Shown in pieces: positions 42,889-51,868 of a stretch of DNA of 64,000 nt. Numbering within the stretch: the stretch's first letter is position 1; every line of letters starts with the position of its first letter. The DNA comes from Bacteroidota bacterium. GTDB lineage: Bacteria > Bacteroidota > Bacteroidia > JABEUT01. The stretch spans positions 62,001 to 126,000 of the forward strand of contig JABDCA010000003.1 of the NCBI GenBank assembly GCA_013288345.1, read 5' to 3'. Under the pieces are notes generated by a model that was not told the origin of the DNA, searched no databases, and saw nothing but the letters and a program-made list of their open reading frames with translations. The translations under genes and the position numbers were made by a program.

Positions 42889-45602
42889 TTTTTCTGTTGA
42901 CTAATGACTTACGACTATCGACTAAATTAAAACTATATTTTAAAATGGCATCAATAAAACCAAAAGGCGTATACCCGTTAATTGCCGTCTGGTGAAAGAT
43001 GCAGGTGGCCGGAGTCATGCCCGGTAACGAATTCACTTCTATAAATACTACTTCTACCTTTCCGTTCTTATAAACACGCACAAAAGCATCTATACGGGCA
43101 TAGCCTTCAATGTTCAGGAGTAAGGCAGCCTTCTTTAACTCTGCTTTTACTTTATCTGATATGGCTTGCCTTTGCTTTGGGTTAACCGCATAACGTGCGG
43201 GGGTAATGTTCTGGCCTTCTCCGGCTAAAAACTTTTCTTCTAATGATAACACAGCACCTTCTGATAAGGCTTCCGAGGCTTCAAATATTTCGTATTCTTT
43301 TTTATTGCCTTTGTGGTGGGTAAGCAAGCCGCCGGTTATTTCTAACAAGTGCTGCGCGCCTTTTTTGCTTATCATCTCCTCAGCCAAAAAAGCATTCTTC
43401 TGCGGAAACTCCTCGTTGGCTTTTATTTTTTAATATCTCTGCTGCCTTTACATCTTTCTTTTCTTCACTACGGAATATCAGCTTTACAAAAGCTTCGAAC
43501 TCTTGCAGGGTATCTATCTTACGCACTGCCGAACTGCAGCCATCGTCAATAGGTTTAGCAATAAAAGGTACGCCCAGTTTGTTCTCCAGTTTCTTAAATA
43601 GTGCCTTGGTATCTTTTTTGCACTCCTCGTGGGTAATTACAATATCATCGGGTACAAGCAGGCCGTTGTGGCGGAGGATGTTGTTGGTCTCGTACTTGTT
43701 TATGGTAATAGCAGACGTAACTGCCGATGAGCCATTGAATGGTAGTCCTACCTTGCCCAGTTCTATCTGTACCTGTCCGTCTTCACCGGGGCGGCCATGC
43801 AGCGCAATAAACACACCGTCTACTTCCTTGGCTAACTGTGTATAGGTAAGTTTGCTTGGCGGAGTAAGGCTGTTGCCGGTCGAATATTTTTCGGTAATGC
43901 TCTCGCAGTTCTGCTGTATCTTTTTTATGTAAGGGTGTATCTTGTAATTTTCTATCTTCTCCTTTATATCGTCGGCATTATCCTTTAGCAGTATGTTAAT
44001 AGGTATCTGGTACAGCGAATAATTTTGTGCATTGCCGGCAAGGAACACGGGTATGGGCTCATACTGGCTCGATGATGCCAGCTTCTCGTAAATGTTCCGG
44101 CCACTCTCAACTGATATATGTCTTTCGGATGAATAGCCACCGAGTATTACGGCAATCTTCTTTTTATGTGCGCCCTTGTTCTTGTCTTCGCTAATTAATG
44201 TATCTACACGGTGCAGCAATTCATTGTAACGCGGATTGTTCATACTGGCAACAACACGCTCTTGCAATGATGCACGAATAATATAAGTAAGGAACCGTGA
44301 AGGGTTCAGGCCAATCTCTGCAGCCTGGTGGAAAAAGAACGACGATGGCAACATACCCGAAGTAGTGTTCGGGTCGTTTAAAAATATCTGGTTCTCGGCA
44401 GTTATAAAGCCATCAATACGGGCATATACGTTAAAGTGCATACTACCGAACAGTTCGCAACAGGCATCGGCAATTTGTTTTATGCGTTCTTCAGGCAGGT
44501 CAATTGGGGTAATTTTCCTCGACAGGCCCGGTAAATACTTCGAACGGTAATCGAACAGCTCTTGTCCTTTGCGTATTTCGGTAGGTGGGAGCGCTATAGG
44601 TTTGCCATGCTCATCTTGTATTACAATGCACGAAAACTCCTTGCCACGCAAAAAGGTTTCTATCATCACTTCGCTTTCTCCATCAAAGGCTTCCAGTATC
44701 GCATCCTCCTTCGATTTGCTGAACTGTGCCTTTAGTTTTTTCAGTAATTCTTCGGGGTGAATAACAATACTGTTTTGCTTACCATGCTTTAACGACAGCG
44801 GAAAGCCAATGCCCTCGCGTATATCGCCAATATGGCGCACATAATCCACTTGCTGTTCCTTGCTCATGTTGGTCCATGTGCTGTGTGTAAGCTTGGTCAG
44901 GAAGAAAGCTTTTAATATGGCGTTTTCAAACGAAGCATAATCTGTTTGCATTAACACTGTTGCACCAATCGATGAACCCTGGTTGGCAGGCTTAATAACA
45001 CAAGGCAAGCCGACGGTCTGTTTAACTTCTTCGTATAGTTTCTTTAAGGTAGATGGTTCAAAGCCCTGTTCGCGGTTTACAATAATAAATGCGGGTACTG
45101 CAAGGCCTGCTTCATACATCCACTTGCGCTGTATGGCCTTGTTCATACCCAGGGCCGATGAAAATATGCCCGAACCCGAGTAGGGTATCTTAACATAATC
45201 TAACAGGCCCTGTATGCTGCCATCTTCTCCGCCGGCGCCATGCAGGCACAAAAAGGCAAAGTCGATGTGGTTTTTAAGTTCTTCTGCTTTTACAGGCTTG
45301 CCCAGTTTTTCAAGCATTTTATACGCCAGTTTTCCGTCAGTGTCTTTCAACGATTCGGCATAAACCTGGTAATGGTGTGGGGTAGGTGGCAAATATTCTA
45401 CAGGCGGATAAAAATCGCGTATGCTGCCTTTGTATATATACTTCCAGTCGAGGATAACGAAATTGCCGAAGCTGTCAACGAATATGGGTACGGGCTCGAA
45501 CAGGGCCTTGTTCAGGTTATCGTAAACGGTTCTGCCACCAGCAAACGACACCTCGCGCTCTCTCGAATACCCTCCAAAAACTATGCCTACTCGTAACTTC
45601 AT
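42884..45602 (-). pseudogene. ddl: Double-module D-alanine-D-alanine ligase, frameshifted
   Basis: The ORFs 43380-45602 and 42884-43387 join into one gene of about 905 residues with two complete ATP-grasp ligase modules. Module 1 (about 1-465) has FGGYSREREVSF, LHGAGGEDGS and KPANQGSSIG; its metal motif is DPNTTSGM instead of EVNTxPGM. Module 2 (from about 480) has LGGYSSERHISV, LHGRPGEDGQ, KPIDDGCSS and EVNSLPGMT. Between the two ORFs one extra base in the T6 run (43426-43431, plus strand) breaks the frame; without it, LKIKANEEFPQKNAFLAEEM reads through. It makes the D-Ala-D-Ala dipeptide of peptidoglycan. It follows the ORF6N gene by 3 bp. Confidence 0.85.
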
Positions 45603-45605
45603 ACT

Positions 45606-46118
45606 TTATTGTCCCTTTATTTTAAAACCAATTCGTTTACGCTTCTTCTGACTAACTTCTTCCTGATCTTTTTGAAGTAAGTAAGTTATAGCGGCATCAA
45701 TATCCGAAAACTTCTGATTGTATTTTCGCTCCATCTTTTTTAGCTTTTCTGTCAGGTCTTTATGTGTAAGCGCATAGTTCCGTATGAAGACAAACGCACG
45801 CATAATGGTAATATTGATTTCTATAGCTTTATCTGAATTTAGAATACCGCTTAACATGGCAACGCCTTGTTCTGTAAAGGCATAGGGCATATATCTAAGT
45901 CCCCCTCGGTTTGAGATCACAATTTGTGACCTCAAAGCATCGAATTCTATTTTTGTAAGCTCAAACATAAAGTCGTCAGGGAAGCGTTTTATGTTACGTT
46001 TAACCGACTGTTTTAATATACGGGTTTCAGTGTTGTATAGTTCAGCCAAATCAAAGTCGAGCATCACTTTATGCCCTCTTATTTCGTAAATCTTGTTTTT
46101 AATAAGCTGTAACTTCAT
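45606..46118 (-). CDS. ORF6N-domain protein
   Basis: A 170-residue protein with the ORF6N domain (IRGHKVMLDFDLAELYNTET ... MPYAFTEQGVAMLSGIL), related to phage antirepressors of the KilA-N/Bro type, then a coiled coil (LTEKLKKMERKYNQKFSDID) and a basic tail. These genes are common in Bacteroidota chromosomes, and their role is unknown. It stops 3 bp before the ligase start, so the two could be translationally coupled, an unusual partner for ddl. Confidence 0.88.
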   Translation of the reverse strand: MKLQLIKNKIYEIRGHKVMLDFDLAELYNTETRILKQSVKRNIKRFPDDFMFELTKIEFDALRSQIVISNRGGLRYMPYAFTEQGVAMLSGILNSDKAIEINITIMRAFVFIRNYALTHKDLTEKLKKMERKYNQKFSDIDAAITYLLQKDQEEVSQKKRKRIGFKIKGQ

Positions 46119-46307
46119 TTTTTTATGATCTTTAAATACAATGGAACACTGATGACGCTGATTGAGCAGATTTTCACTGATTTAATCCGTTGTAACTGTG
46201 TTATCTGTGTTCTATTTTAATAAGCTGCAAAGATAGGTAAAGGCTATGTGATTTTTTGTGCCCCAACCATGAGTTATTAACGAGAAATGGACAATAAAAG
46301 TATAGTC

Positions 46308-46400
46308 GTAAGTCGATAGTCATTAGTCATAAGTAAATACATTTAGTACTGCTGCATTTCCTATGGCTGTCGACTTATGACTATCGACTTACGACTATTT
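46308..46400. repeat. GTCGTAAGTCGATAGTCATTAG micro-repeat pair
   Basis: TAAGTCGATAGTCATTAGTC (plus) and ATGACTATCGACTTACGACT (inverse) lie either side of a short spacer directly upstream of rnpB. The same words occur at 42897-42925. The inverted pair may overlap the -33 region of rnpB. Confidence 0.55.
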
Positions 46401-46402
46401 TG

Positions 46403-46410
46403 TATCTTTG
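46403..46410 (+). promoter_or_regulatory. -7 box of rnpB
   Basis: TATCTTTG, ending 6-7 bases before the first paired residue of RNase P RNA (46416-46418). It serves as an internal ruler for -7 to start distances. Confidence 0.65.
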
Positions 46411-46415
46411 CCCCA

Positions 46416-46797
46416 AAGCAGGCCGTTCTATCGTCGCGTCCCGCAGCAGTGCGGGACGGGAAGGAAAGTCCGGACAACATAGAGCAACCCGCCCCCAGAA
46501 TACGAGGGACGCCGGTAGTAAATACCGGTGATGGATAGTGTCGCAGAAAACAAACCGCCTTAGCGTTTACCGCAAAAGGTAAGGGTGAAAACGCGAGGTA
46601 AGAGCTCACGATTTTTGCTGGCAACAGCAAAATTGATAAACCCCGGGTGTTGCAAAGCCAAATATGCCGTGGCTTGAGGGCGGCTCGCCCAACACGGTGG
46701 GTAGGCTGCACGAGCATGGGTAGCAATGCCCTGCCTAGATAAATGATAGGAACTCCCGCAAGGGATGACAGAATCCGGCTTACAGGCCTGCTTTTTT
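46416..46797 (+). ncRNA. rnpB: RNase P RNA, bacterial type A
   Basis: The catalytic RNA that trims tRNA 5' leaders. The ends pair (AGCAGGCC near 46417 with GGCCTGC at 46785), and GGAAAGTCCGGAC (P4/J region) and GACAGAATCCGGCTTAC (P4 partner) are diagnostic. GGTAAGAGCTCAC replaces the commoner GGTAAGAGCGCACC. A CTTTTTTATT run at the 3' end completes the terminator. Its length of about 375 nt is normal. The minus-strand track ORF at 46361-46726 is a shadow. Confidence 0.95.
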
Positions 46798-46821
46798 ATT
46801 ACCCTTTTTAGTTTAGTGTTT

Positions 46822-46887
46822 ACCCCAACCCCTAAAGGGGCTTTAATGCATTGGCGTTCTTTGGCCCCCTCTATGGGGCTGGGGGCT
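46822..46887. repeat. Dispersed inverted repeat (family E), copy 1
   Basis: CCCCAACCCCTAAAGGGGCT ... GGCCCCCTCTATGGGG ... GGGGGCT. A close copy lies at 48521-48586. Confidence 0.75.
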
Positions 46888-46913
46888 GTATTAATGCGTC
46901 CTTGTTTTTTTAA

Positions 46914-47055
46914 TTGCCGTCTGCTTTAGCTGACGGAAAAAAATGTATCCACGATGTGGCTTTAGCCTAAAACTGTTTTTGTTTGGTTGATTTGGTTTTG
47001 TGCTAAAGCCCAACTTACTTTGTATTACATAACCGTCAGCTAAAGCAGACGGCAA
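46914..47055. repeat. 23-bp perfect inverted repeat
   Basis: TTGCCGTCTGCTTTAGCTGA (46914-46933, plus CGG) and its exact complement at 47033-47055 (CCGTCAGCTAAAGCAGACGG). A second pair, GGCTTTAGC/GCTAAAGCC, is nested inside. No coding content. Confidence 0.8.
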
Positions 47056-47078
47056 TTGAACTCTCGGGATTGAGCGGG

Positions 47079-47687
47079 TTAGTCCTCCTCGCCACTACTT
47101 ACTTCTATGGCTATAATTTTGTTTTTGCCATTAATGGTAAAGTCTAATGTGCGGTAGGAATCTTTCAGGTATGCTTCTATAAGGGTGGAATCACTTGTAT
47201 CGCCACCTATTTTGTGTTGGGCCACATATGATTGGGGCAAAACAGATTTCAACACATTTACATTGTCGCCGATCTTAATGCTCTTGCCATTTACCGAAAA
47301 ACGAACGCTATTATCTTTTATGCTGAAATATTGGAAGCTGTTATTGCAATAAATAAAGAGGGAAGCCTTTAAATGGTAATCGGTATCAATGCAATTATCT
47401 TCATCGCTGTGGTAAGCAAAAACAGAATCGGCCTGTTTTAAAAACTTCTCCATTCTTTGTTTGGTAGTAACTACAATAGGGTAACCGGCAACCAATATGT
47501 TATCATCTTTTACCGAATCATACTGCATTGTTGCAAGTGAATCTGTTTGCTGGCTTGTGCTTTTTATCAGCTTAGTAAGTGCCGATTTGGTTGTATCGCT
47601 TTTAGTAGTTGATCCAGCAGGTGTTTCACTATTCCGGCAGGAGAAGAGTAGGAGAGCAAATAAAATTGTTAGTGCTGTGGGTTTCAT
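47079..47687 (-). CDS. Lipoprotein, paralogue 1
   Basis: A 202-residue lipoprotein: LLLFSCRNS is the lipobox, followed by a Ser/Thr/Lys-rich linker. The rest is a beta-rich domain (VRFSVNGKSIKIGDNVNVLKSVLP) shared in order with the gene at 47880 (LTFSIAGHGIKVGDDQSLLKAMFP). No family recognised. The two genes are tandem, each with its own spacer, so they look like a recent duplication that has diverged. Confidence 0.7.
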   Translation of the reverse strand: MKPTALTILFALLLFSCRNSETPAGSTTKSDTTKSALTKLIKSTSQQTDSLATMQYDSVKDDNILVAGYPIVVTTKQRMEKFLKQADSVFAYHSDEDNCIDTDYHLKASLFIYCNNSFQYFSIKDNSVRFSVNGKSIKIGDNVNVLKSVLPQSYVAQHKIGGDTSDSTLIEAYLKDSYRTLDFTINGKNKIIAIEVSSGEED

Positions 47688-47713
47688 AATTCAAAGATAA
47701 TCATTAGAGATTA

Positions 47714-47863
47714 AACCCCAGAGGGGTGAAATGTTTGTAGATATTACAAACATTGCGGAACAATGCCCGCCGACTACCTTGATTGCGTATAGTTAATTGG
47801 TGCTCGGCGGGGTAGGTATGGTGGGTGACCGTTTTGCTATAAACATTTCACCTCGCTGGGGTT
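47714..47863. repeat. Imperfect inverted repeat between paralogues
   Basis: AACCCCAGAGGGGTGAAATG (47714-47733) and CATTTCACCTCGCTGGGGTT (47844-47863) are imperfect inverted partners around a GCCCGCCGACTACC / GGTGCTCGGCGGGG pair. Confidence 0.65.
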
Positions 47864-47879
47864 ATAAAGGTTCTGTAGT

Positions 47880-48461
47880 TTAGGCATCAAGCACGGTCAT
47901 AATTTCTATACCAATAATAGTGCCTTGTGGGTTCAGCAGAAAATGCAGTTCGATATTGGCATGCCTTACCAATACATATACAATGCTGTTATGTTGTTTT
48001 GCGACAGTAGAAGAATCTCTTTCTGCGAATGGCTTTGGGAACATTGCTTTTAGCAGGCTCTGATCGTCGCCTACTTTTATGCCATGCCCGGCAATACTAA
48101 ATGTAAGGATGTTGTCGCGCATAATTAAATTCGCGAACACACTATCATGGTAACGTATAACGGTTCCCTTCAGGTTGTATTCGGTATAGTTGTAGCCAAA
48201 TTCAGTTATTGTTCCGTGCGTAACAGAATCAGCAGTTTTTAACAAATGTTGCAAATCGCGCACTGGTGTATTTATAATAGGTTTGTTTTGTACCCATATA
48301 TCTTTCGCTTCAACTGTATCGTACTGCACAACAGGTGGCGGTTTTGCTACTGAATCAGTTTTAGGCTTCGAAGTTTCTGTTGATGTTTCGGCAGGGGTGT
48401 TTGCATTTTTGCAAGAGAAGATAAGTGTTGCCGATAGCAATATAAATGCAAGTGTTTTCAT
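47880..48461 (-). CDS. Lipoprotein, paralogue 2
   Basis: A 193-residue lipoprotein (lipobox LIFSCKNA, then a Thr/Ser/Pro linker) with the same domain as paralogue 1 and about the same length. It has no recognisable enzyme motif. It is probably a periplasmic-face lipoprotein of unknown role. The family D and E repeats lie beyond its start. Confidence 0.7.
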   Translation of the reverse strand: MKTLAFILLSATLIFSCKNANTPAETSTETSKPKTDSVAKPPPVVQYDTVEAKDIWVQNKPIINTPVRDLQHLLKTADSVTHGTITEFGYNYTEYNLKGTVIRYHDSVFANLIMRDNILTFSIAGHGIKVGDDQSLLKAMFPKPFAERDSSTVAKQHNSIVYVLVRHANIELHFLLNPQGTIIGIEIMTVLDA

Positions 48462-48520
48462 AACTCAAATATAATAATTAGGGAATAAGCTCAAGTGGAG
48501 CGGCTGGTTGTTTTGTGCTT

Positions 48521-48640
48521 GCCCCAACCCCTAAAGGGGCTTTAATACACAAACGTTCTTTGGCCCCCTATAGGGGGTTGGGGGCTGATGGAGTAGGTCT
48601 GTTTTTTTTATTGGAAGATGTTTCGACAAACTCAACACGA
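48521..48640. repeat. Family E repeat (copy 2) plus family D word
   Basis: GCCCCAACCCCTAAAGGGGC ... TAGGGGGTTGGGGGCT (48521-48586), close to 46822-46887, then TTTCGACAAACTCAACACGA at 48619-48638. Confidence 0.7.
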
Positions 48641-48655
48641 CGCTAATAATATAGG

Positions 48656-49342
48656 CTACTCTACTTCCTTTAGCTTTTTAATATCCGAACTAATAAACTC
48701 ACCACCCGAGTTGAACACAATTTTGTAAATGTTTAGTTTGTCCTTGCGAATGCCTACCTGGTATGTTTTTACATTCGCCGAATCAATATTACTGCGCAAT
48801 GGCCAGCTCTCTTTAGCCAGGAAGTTACCGAACCTGGCTTTTAAATATACTTTCGATGGAACAGGCAGGGAATCGTAAGGGAGAAGGATCATAGTATTTA
48901 TACGTGTTGCCAGCGAATCGTACGTAACAATATACTCGTACATATTATTGTAAAAGCTTACGGTGTATTTATAAGGGCGGCTGTAATACTCATCGCTCCA
49001 CTGTACAATTTTTGCGCCATAGTGTTGTTTGGTAAATTTGGCTTGCACTACTTTGGGTACCGAATCAATATGTCTTGCCTGCAGGTCGCTAAGGTTACCA
49101 TGTGCATCTACAAATACACGGCCTGTCCAACCGGCGCCTTCATTAAAAAAAGCAATGTATTCTGCTTCATCGTGCGGATGCTTAACAACATACCACTCGT
49201 TCTTTTTCGAAAACTCTGCATGCTCGCTGTTAAATCCTTTCCGCACTACCAATGGCACACTAGCCGAATCGACTTGCGATTGTGCTTTTACATAAGTAAT
49301 TGCTGACAGAAAAATAAATAAAACGAGTAAATGGTGCCTCAT
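48656..49342 (-). CDS. PepSY-like secreted protein
   Basis: A 228-residue protein with a signal peptide (about 1-20, YVKAQ). The order VPLVVRKGFNSEHAEFSKKN, WYVVKH..., YIAFFNEGAGW, VFVDAHGNL and SVPKVVQAKFTKQHYGAKIV matches the DUF2874/PepSY-like fold repeated about twice. These small periplasmic domains may inhibit proteases or bind ligands. Family assignment rests on motif pattern, not a search. Confidence 0.62.
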   Translation of the reverse strand: MRHHLLVLFIFLSAITYVKAQSQVDSASVPLVVRKGFNSEHAEFSKKNEWYVVKHPHDEAEYIAFFNEGAGWTGRVFVDAHGNLSDLQARHIDSVPKVVQAKFTKQHYGAKIVQWSDEYYSRPYKYTVSFYNNMYEYIVTYDSLATRINTMILLPYDSLPVPSKVYLKARFGNFLAKESWPLRSNIDSANVKTYQVGIRKDKLNIYKIVFNSGGEFISSDIKKLKEVE

Positions 49343-49415
49343 AAATACATTTGTATTAATGAGGGTAAAAATATGTGAATATTTGAAATAGAAAAATGAT
49401 ATAAATCAATACTGA

Positions 49416-50456
49416 TTAATTCTTAACTAATTTCAGTGTGTAAGCACTTCCTGTTTCAATTTCTTTAATAGTTACAAAATAAATCCCATCATTCAGGCTC
49501 GATGTGTTAAGTGTAAACTGTTTTTGGTTTTCTTCTGCCGAGAACATCAGTTGCCCAACCATATTATATACAGTTATTTGTTTATCGTTTTCACTTGTAC
49601 CGTTAATATATATAATGCTTTCAGCCGGATTAGGATACATCATATATCCACCGGTAGCAGTTAGTTCATTAATGCCCATAGTGCAACTGCTATCTATCGT
49701 TACATTCAATTGTACTTCCTCTTTGTCAACTAAAATTTTATGTGTTGTACCAACGTATGTTGTGAATACTATGGAGAAATTATATAGCCCTACACGCGAT
49801 GGGCTGCACCAGTTTAATTCACCCGTAATGGAATCGACAGTAACACCGTGGGGTATAAAGTATCCGGGTAAAGAATCGAACCCTAGTGCATAAGCAACAC
49901 TATCTCCGGTGGATGCAGTTGCGCCAAGATTAAAGCTATAGCATTGGCCTAAACAGCCGTAAGTACAAACAGGTGGATTAGTAATTACAGGCATTGAAAA
50001 GTTACCTGCTGCCGGATTTACATACAGTGTGTTAGATATGATCATAGCCATTGCTCCGGAATTAATCATGTTAACTATACCGTTTATATAACCACCGCCA
50101 AAAAACCATATAGTATATGCACCTGGCCCCGAAAAAGTGTGCTGGCCTATGTAAATATTTGCTTTCAGGCATGGGCATAGCGAATCGCCACCAGGATAAG
50201 TATTAGGAGGGTATATATTCCCATTAGAACGGTAAAGAATTCCTGAAGTATTGTCTCCATAATATATCCGCAATGTATCACTGTCAAACTTATCGCACCT
50301 GCCCGAATTTTCAGGATCGCCAAAGGAATAATCAGTTGCTGTAACCTGGTAAGTGTTACCGCTTATATGTTGTATGCTTATGTAGCCCGCAAACTCGTAT
50401 GCCTGAGAAAGCAATGGAACAGAAATAAGAAATAAAACAAATAGTAATTTTTTCAA
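49416..50456 (-). CDS. T9SS-secreted protein, unknown function
   Basis: A 346-residue protein with a signal peptide (about 1-19, LLSQAYE), a Cys/Pro-rich beta-sandwich (NIYPPNTYPGGDSLCPCLKA; VITNPPVCTYGCLGQC) and a T9SS type A sorting domain (about 270-346: MYPNPAES ... DGIYFVTI). The central part resembles the repeated beta-sandwich found in gliding-associated surface proteins. No specific function. Confidence 0.78.
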   Translation of the reverse strand: MKKLLFVLFLISVPLLSQAYEFAGYISIQHISGNTYQVTATDYSFGDPENSGRCDKFDSDTLRIYYGDNTSGILYRSNGNIYPPNTYPGGDSLCPCLKANIYIGQHTFSGPGAYTIWFFGGGYINGIVNMINSGAMAMIISNTLYVNPAAGNFSMPVITNPPVCTYGCLGQCYSFNLGATASTGDSVAYALGFDSLPGYFIPHGVTVDSITGELNWCSPSRVGLYNFSIVFTTYVGTTHKILVDKEEVQLNVTIDSSCTMGINELTATGGYMMYPNPAESIIYINGTSENDKQITVYNMVGQLMFSAEENQKQFTLNTSSLNDGIYFVTIKEIETGSAYTLKLVKN

Positions 50457-50603
50457 AGTGGTGTTATTTCTTTTATGTTTGATTCTTTAAACCTGCATAA
50501 GTTTAATGCGCTATTGAGTATTATACAACTAAAATACAAAATGAAGCAATAGAATAATAATGGTAAGCCTAAGCATTTACCATTTACTATTTCAAATTCA
50601 AAA

Positions 50604-51635
50604 TTACATTTTAGGAACCTGGCTCTTCACAACCAATGTGTCTGCCAGTTCATCGTGCAGGGCCTGTGCCTTAGGTGTAAAGCCTGCCATAATATAACCA
50701 ATGAAAAATGTAAGGTTCGATACCAGTTTGCCTGCATACCTGCCTGCTGCTCTCCAAAAGCTGAGCCTTTGCCCGAGCATATCCGATACGCGGATACCAA
50801 TAGCTATTTTACCGGGAGTGGCCTGAAAGCGCGATGATTCGAATGAAGCGTAGTAAAAGAAGGTGATTAGTGAACTTGCAATAATTACAAGTATAAAACG
50901 TATTACAGCATCTACCGGCGGAATAATAAGTGGCTGGTGATTGACATACTGCTTCATGAATTCGTTTACCGGATTTTTACCATCAACAAGTACAAAAATG
51001 CTGAGTGGGGTAAGCAGCATTTGCAACATCAGCCAATCGAGGACGAAAGCTGCAAGCCTGCGCCAGAAACCTGCATATTCTACACCTTGTATATGCGGAA
51101 TTTCGTAACTGGTTTTAAGTACATAGCTGTTGGTTATTTTATCGTGCAGGGTCTGGTGCTTTTCGGTTACCAGTGCCATTAAATAACCAATGTAAATTAC
51201 TGCGGTCGATACGATCTTAAGCAGGTTGCGCGATAGTGCGCGTAAAAAAGTCATGCGGTTGCCGTTCTCGTCAACCACCTTAAGGTTGGCCGACATTTTA
51301 CCAGGTGTAGCCTGAAACTTCGACGATTCCCAGATGCTGTAATAGAGTGTGTAGAACACAAAATTGGCAGCAGCCATTATTATGATGTCCTGAAAAAAGT
51401 GGCCAAACAAAATAGTAAGCCCCATAGAACTGTCGCCCATTTGAAAGCCTGCATCATGTGCTGTTTTGGCTACCTGCATAAGGTCCCAAAAGCCCGACTT
51501 TTTTAAGTACAGGGCAAACAAAGGCAATAGTAATATTGAAATAATGGAATTGTCAATAATGTATGCCGCTAACCTTCTCCATATAGTAGCGTATGAATGC
51601 TGCGCCTCAGGGGCTATAGCGTGGACTTCTTCCAT
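50604..51635 (-). CDS. Double RDD-domain membrane protein
   Basis: A 343-residue protein with two tandem RDD domains: WRRLAAYIIDNSIISILLLP (about 20-170) and FWRRLAAFVLDWLMLQMLLT (about 190-335). Each has three to four helices and the QATPGK motif followed by a basic loop (SANLKVVDENGNRM; IAIGIRVSDMLGQRL). RDD proteins are usually single-domain and some act as Na+(or K+)/H+ antiporters. Here a duplication has fused two, perhaps forming a pseudo-dimer. Confidence 0.85.
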   Translation of the reverse strand: MEEVHAIAPEAQHSYATIWRRLAAYIIDNSIISILLLPLFALYLKKSGFWDLMQVAKTAHDAGFQMGDSSMGLTILFGHFFQDIIIMAAANFVFYTLYYSIWESSKFQATPGKMSANLKVVDENGNRMTFLRALSRNLLKIVSTAVIYIGYLMALVTEKHQTLHDKITNSYVLKTSYEIPHIQGVEYAGFWRRLAAFVLDWLMLQMLLTPLSIFVLVDGKNPVNEFMKQYVNHQPLIIPPVDAVIRFILVIIASSLITFFYYASFESSRFQATPGKIAIGIRVSDMLGQRLSFWRAAGRYAGKLVSNLTFFIGYIMAGFTPKAQALHDELADTLVVKSQVPKM

Positions 51636-51673
51636 GTAAAAAACGAATTTATAATGGTAAAGATAGTAATACT

Positions 51674-51831
51674 TAATTACGAATTAAAAATTACGAATTA
51701 CGAATGCCATACAGCGTGTTTTTTTGATACAGTCTAAGTACAATTTGTTTATTGTTTAGATTCTGTGAGGCCTCTTGGTTTTTTATTGAGAATATTATAA
51801 TTCGTAATTCGTAATTTTTAATTCGTAATTA
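51674..51831. repeat. 32-bp perfect inverted repeat of AATTACGAATT units
   Basis: 51674-51705 (TAATTACGAATTAAAAATTA...) is the exact complement of 51800-51831. The spacer of 94 bases is AT-rich, with GCCATACAGCGTG. The same words occur inside two T9SS sorting domains (9111 and 61441). Confidence 0.85.
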
Positions 51832-51868
51832 CTTATTCATGTATATTTACCCCATATAATCTCTCTCC

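Noticed and set aside
46361-46726. 121-residue minus-strand ORF
   Set aside because: It is the complement of rnpB, whose conserved RNA motifs explain the sequence.
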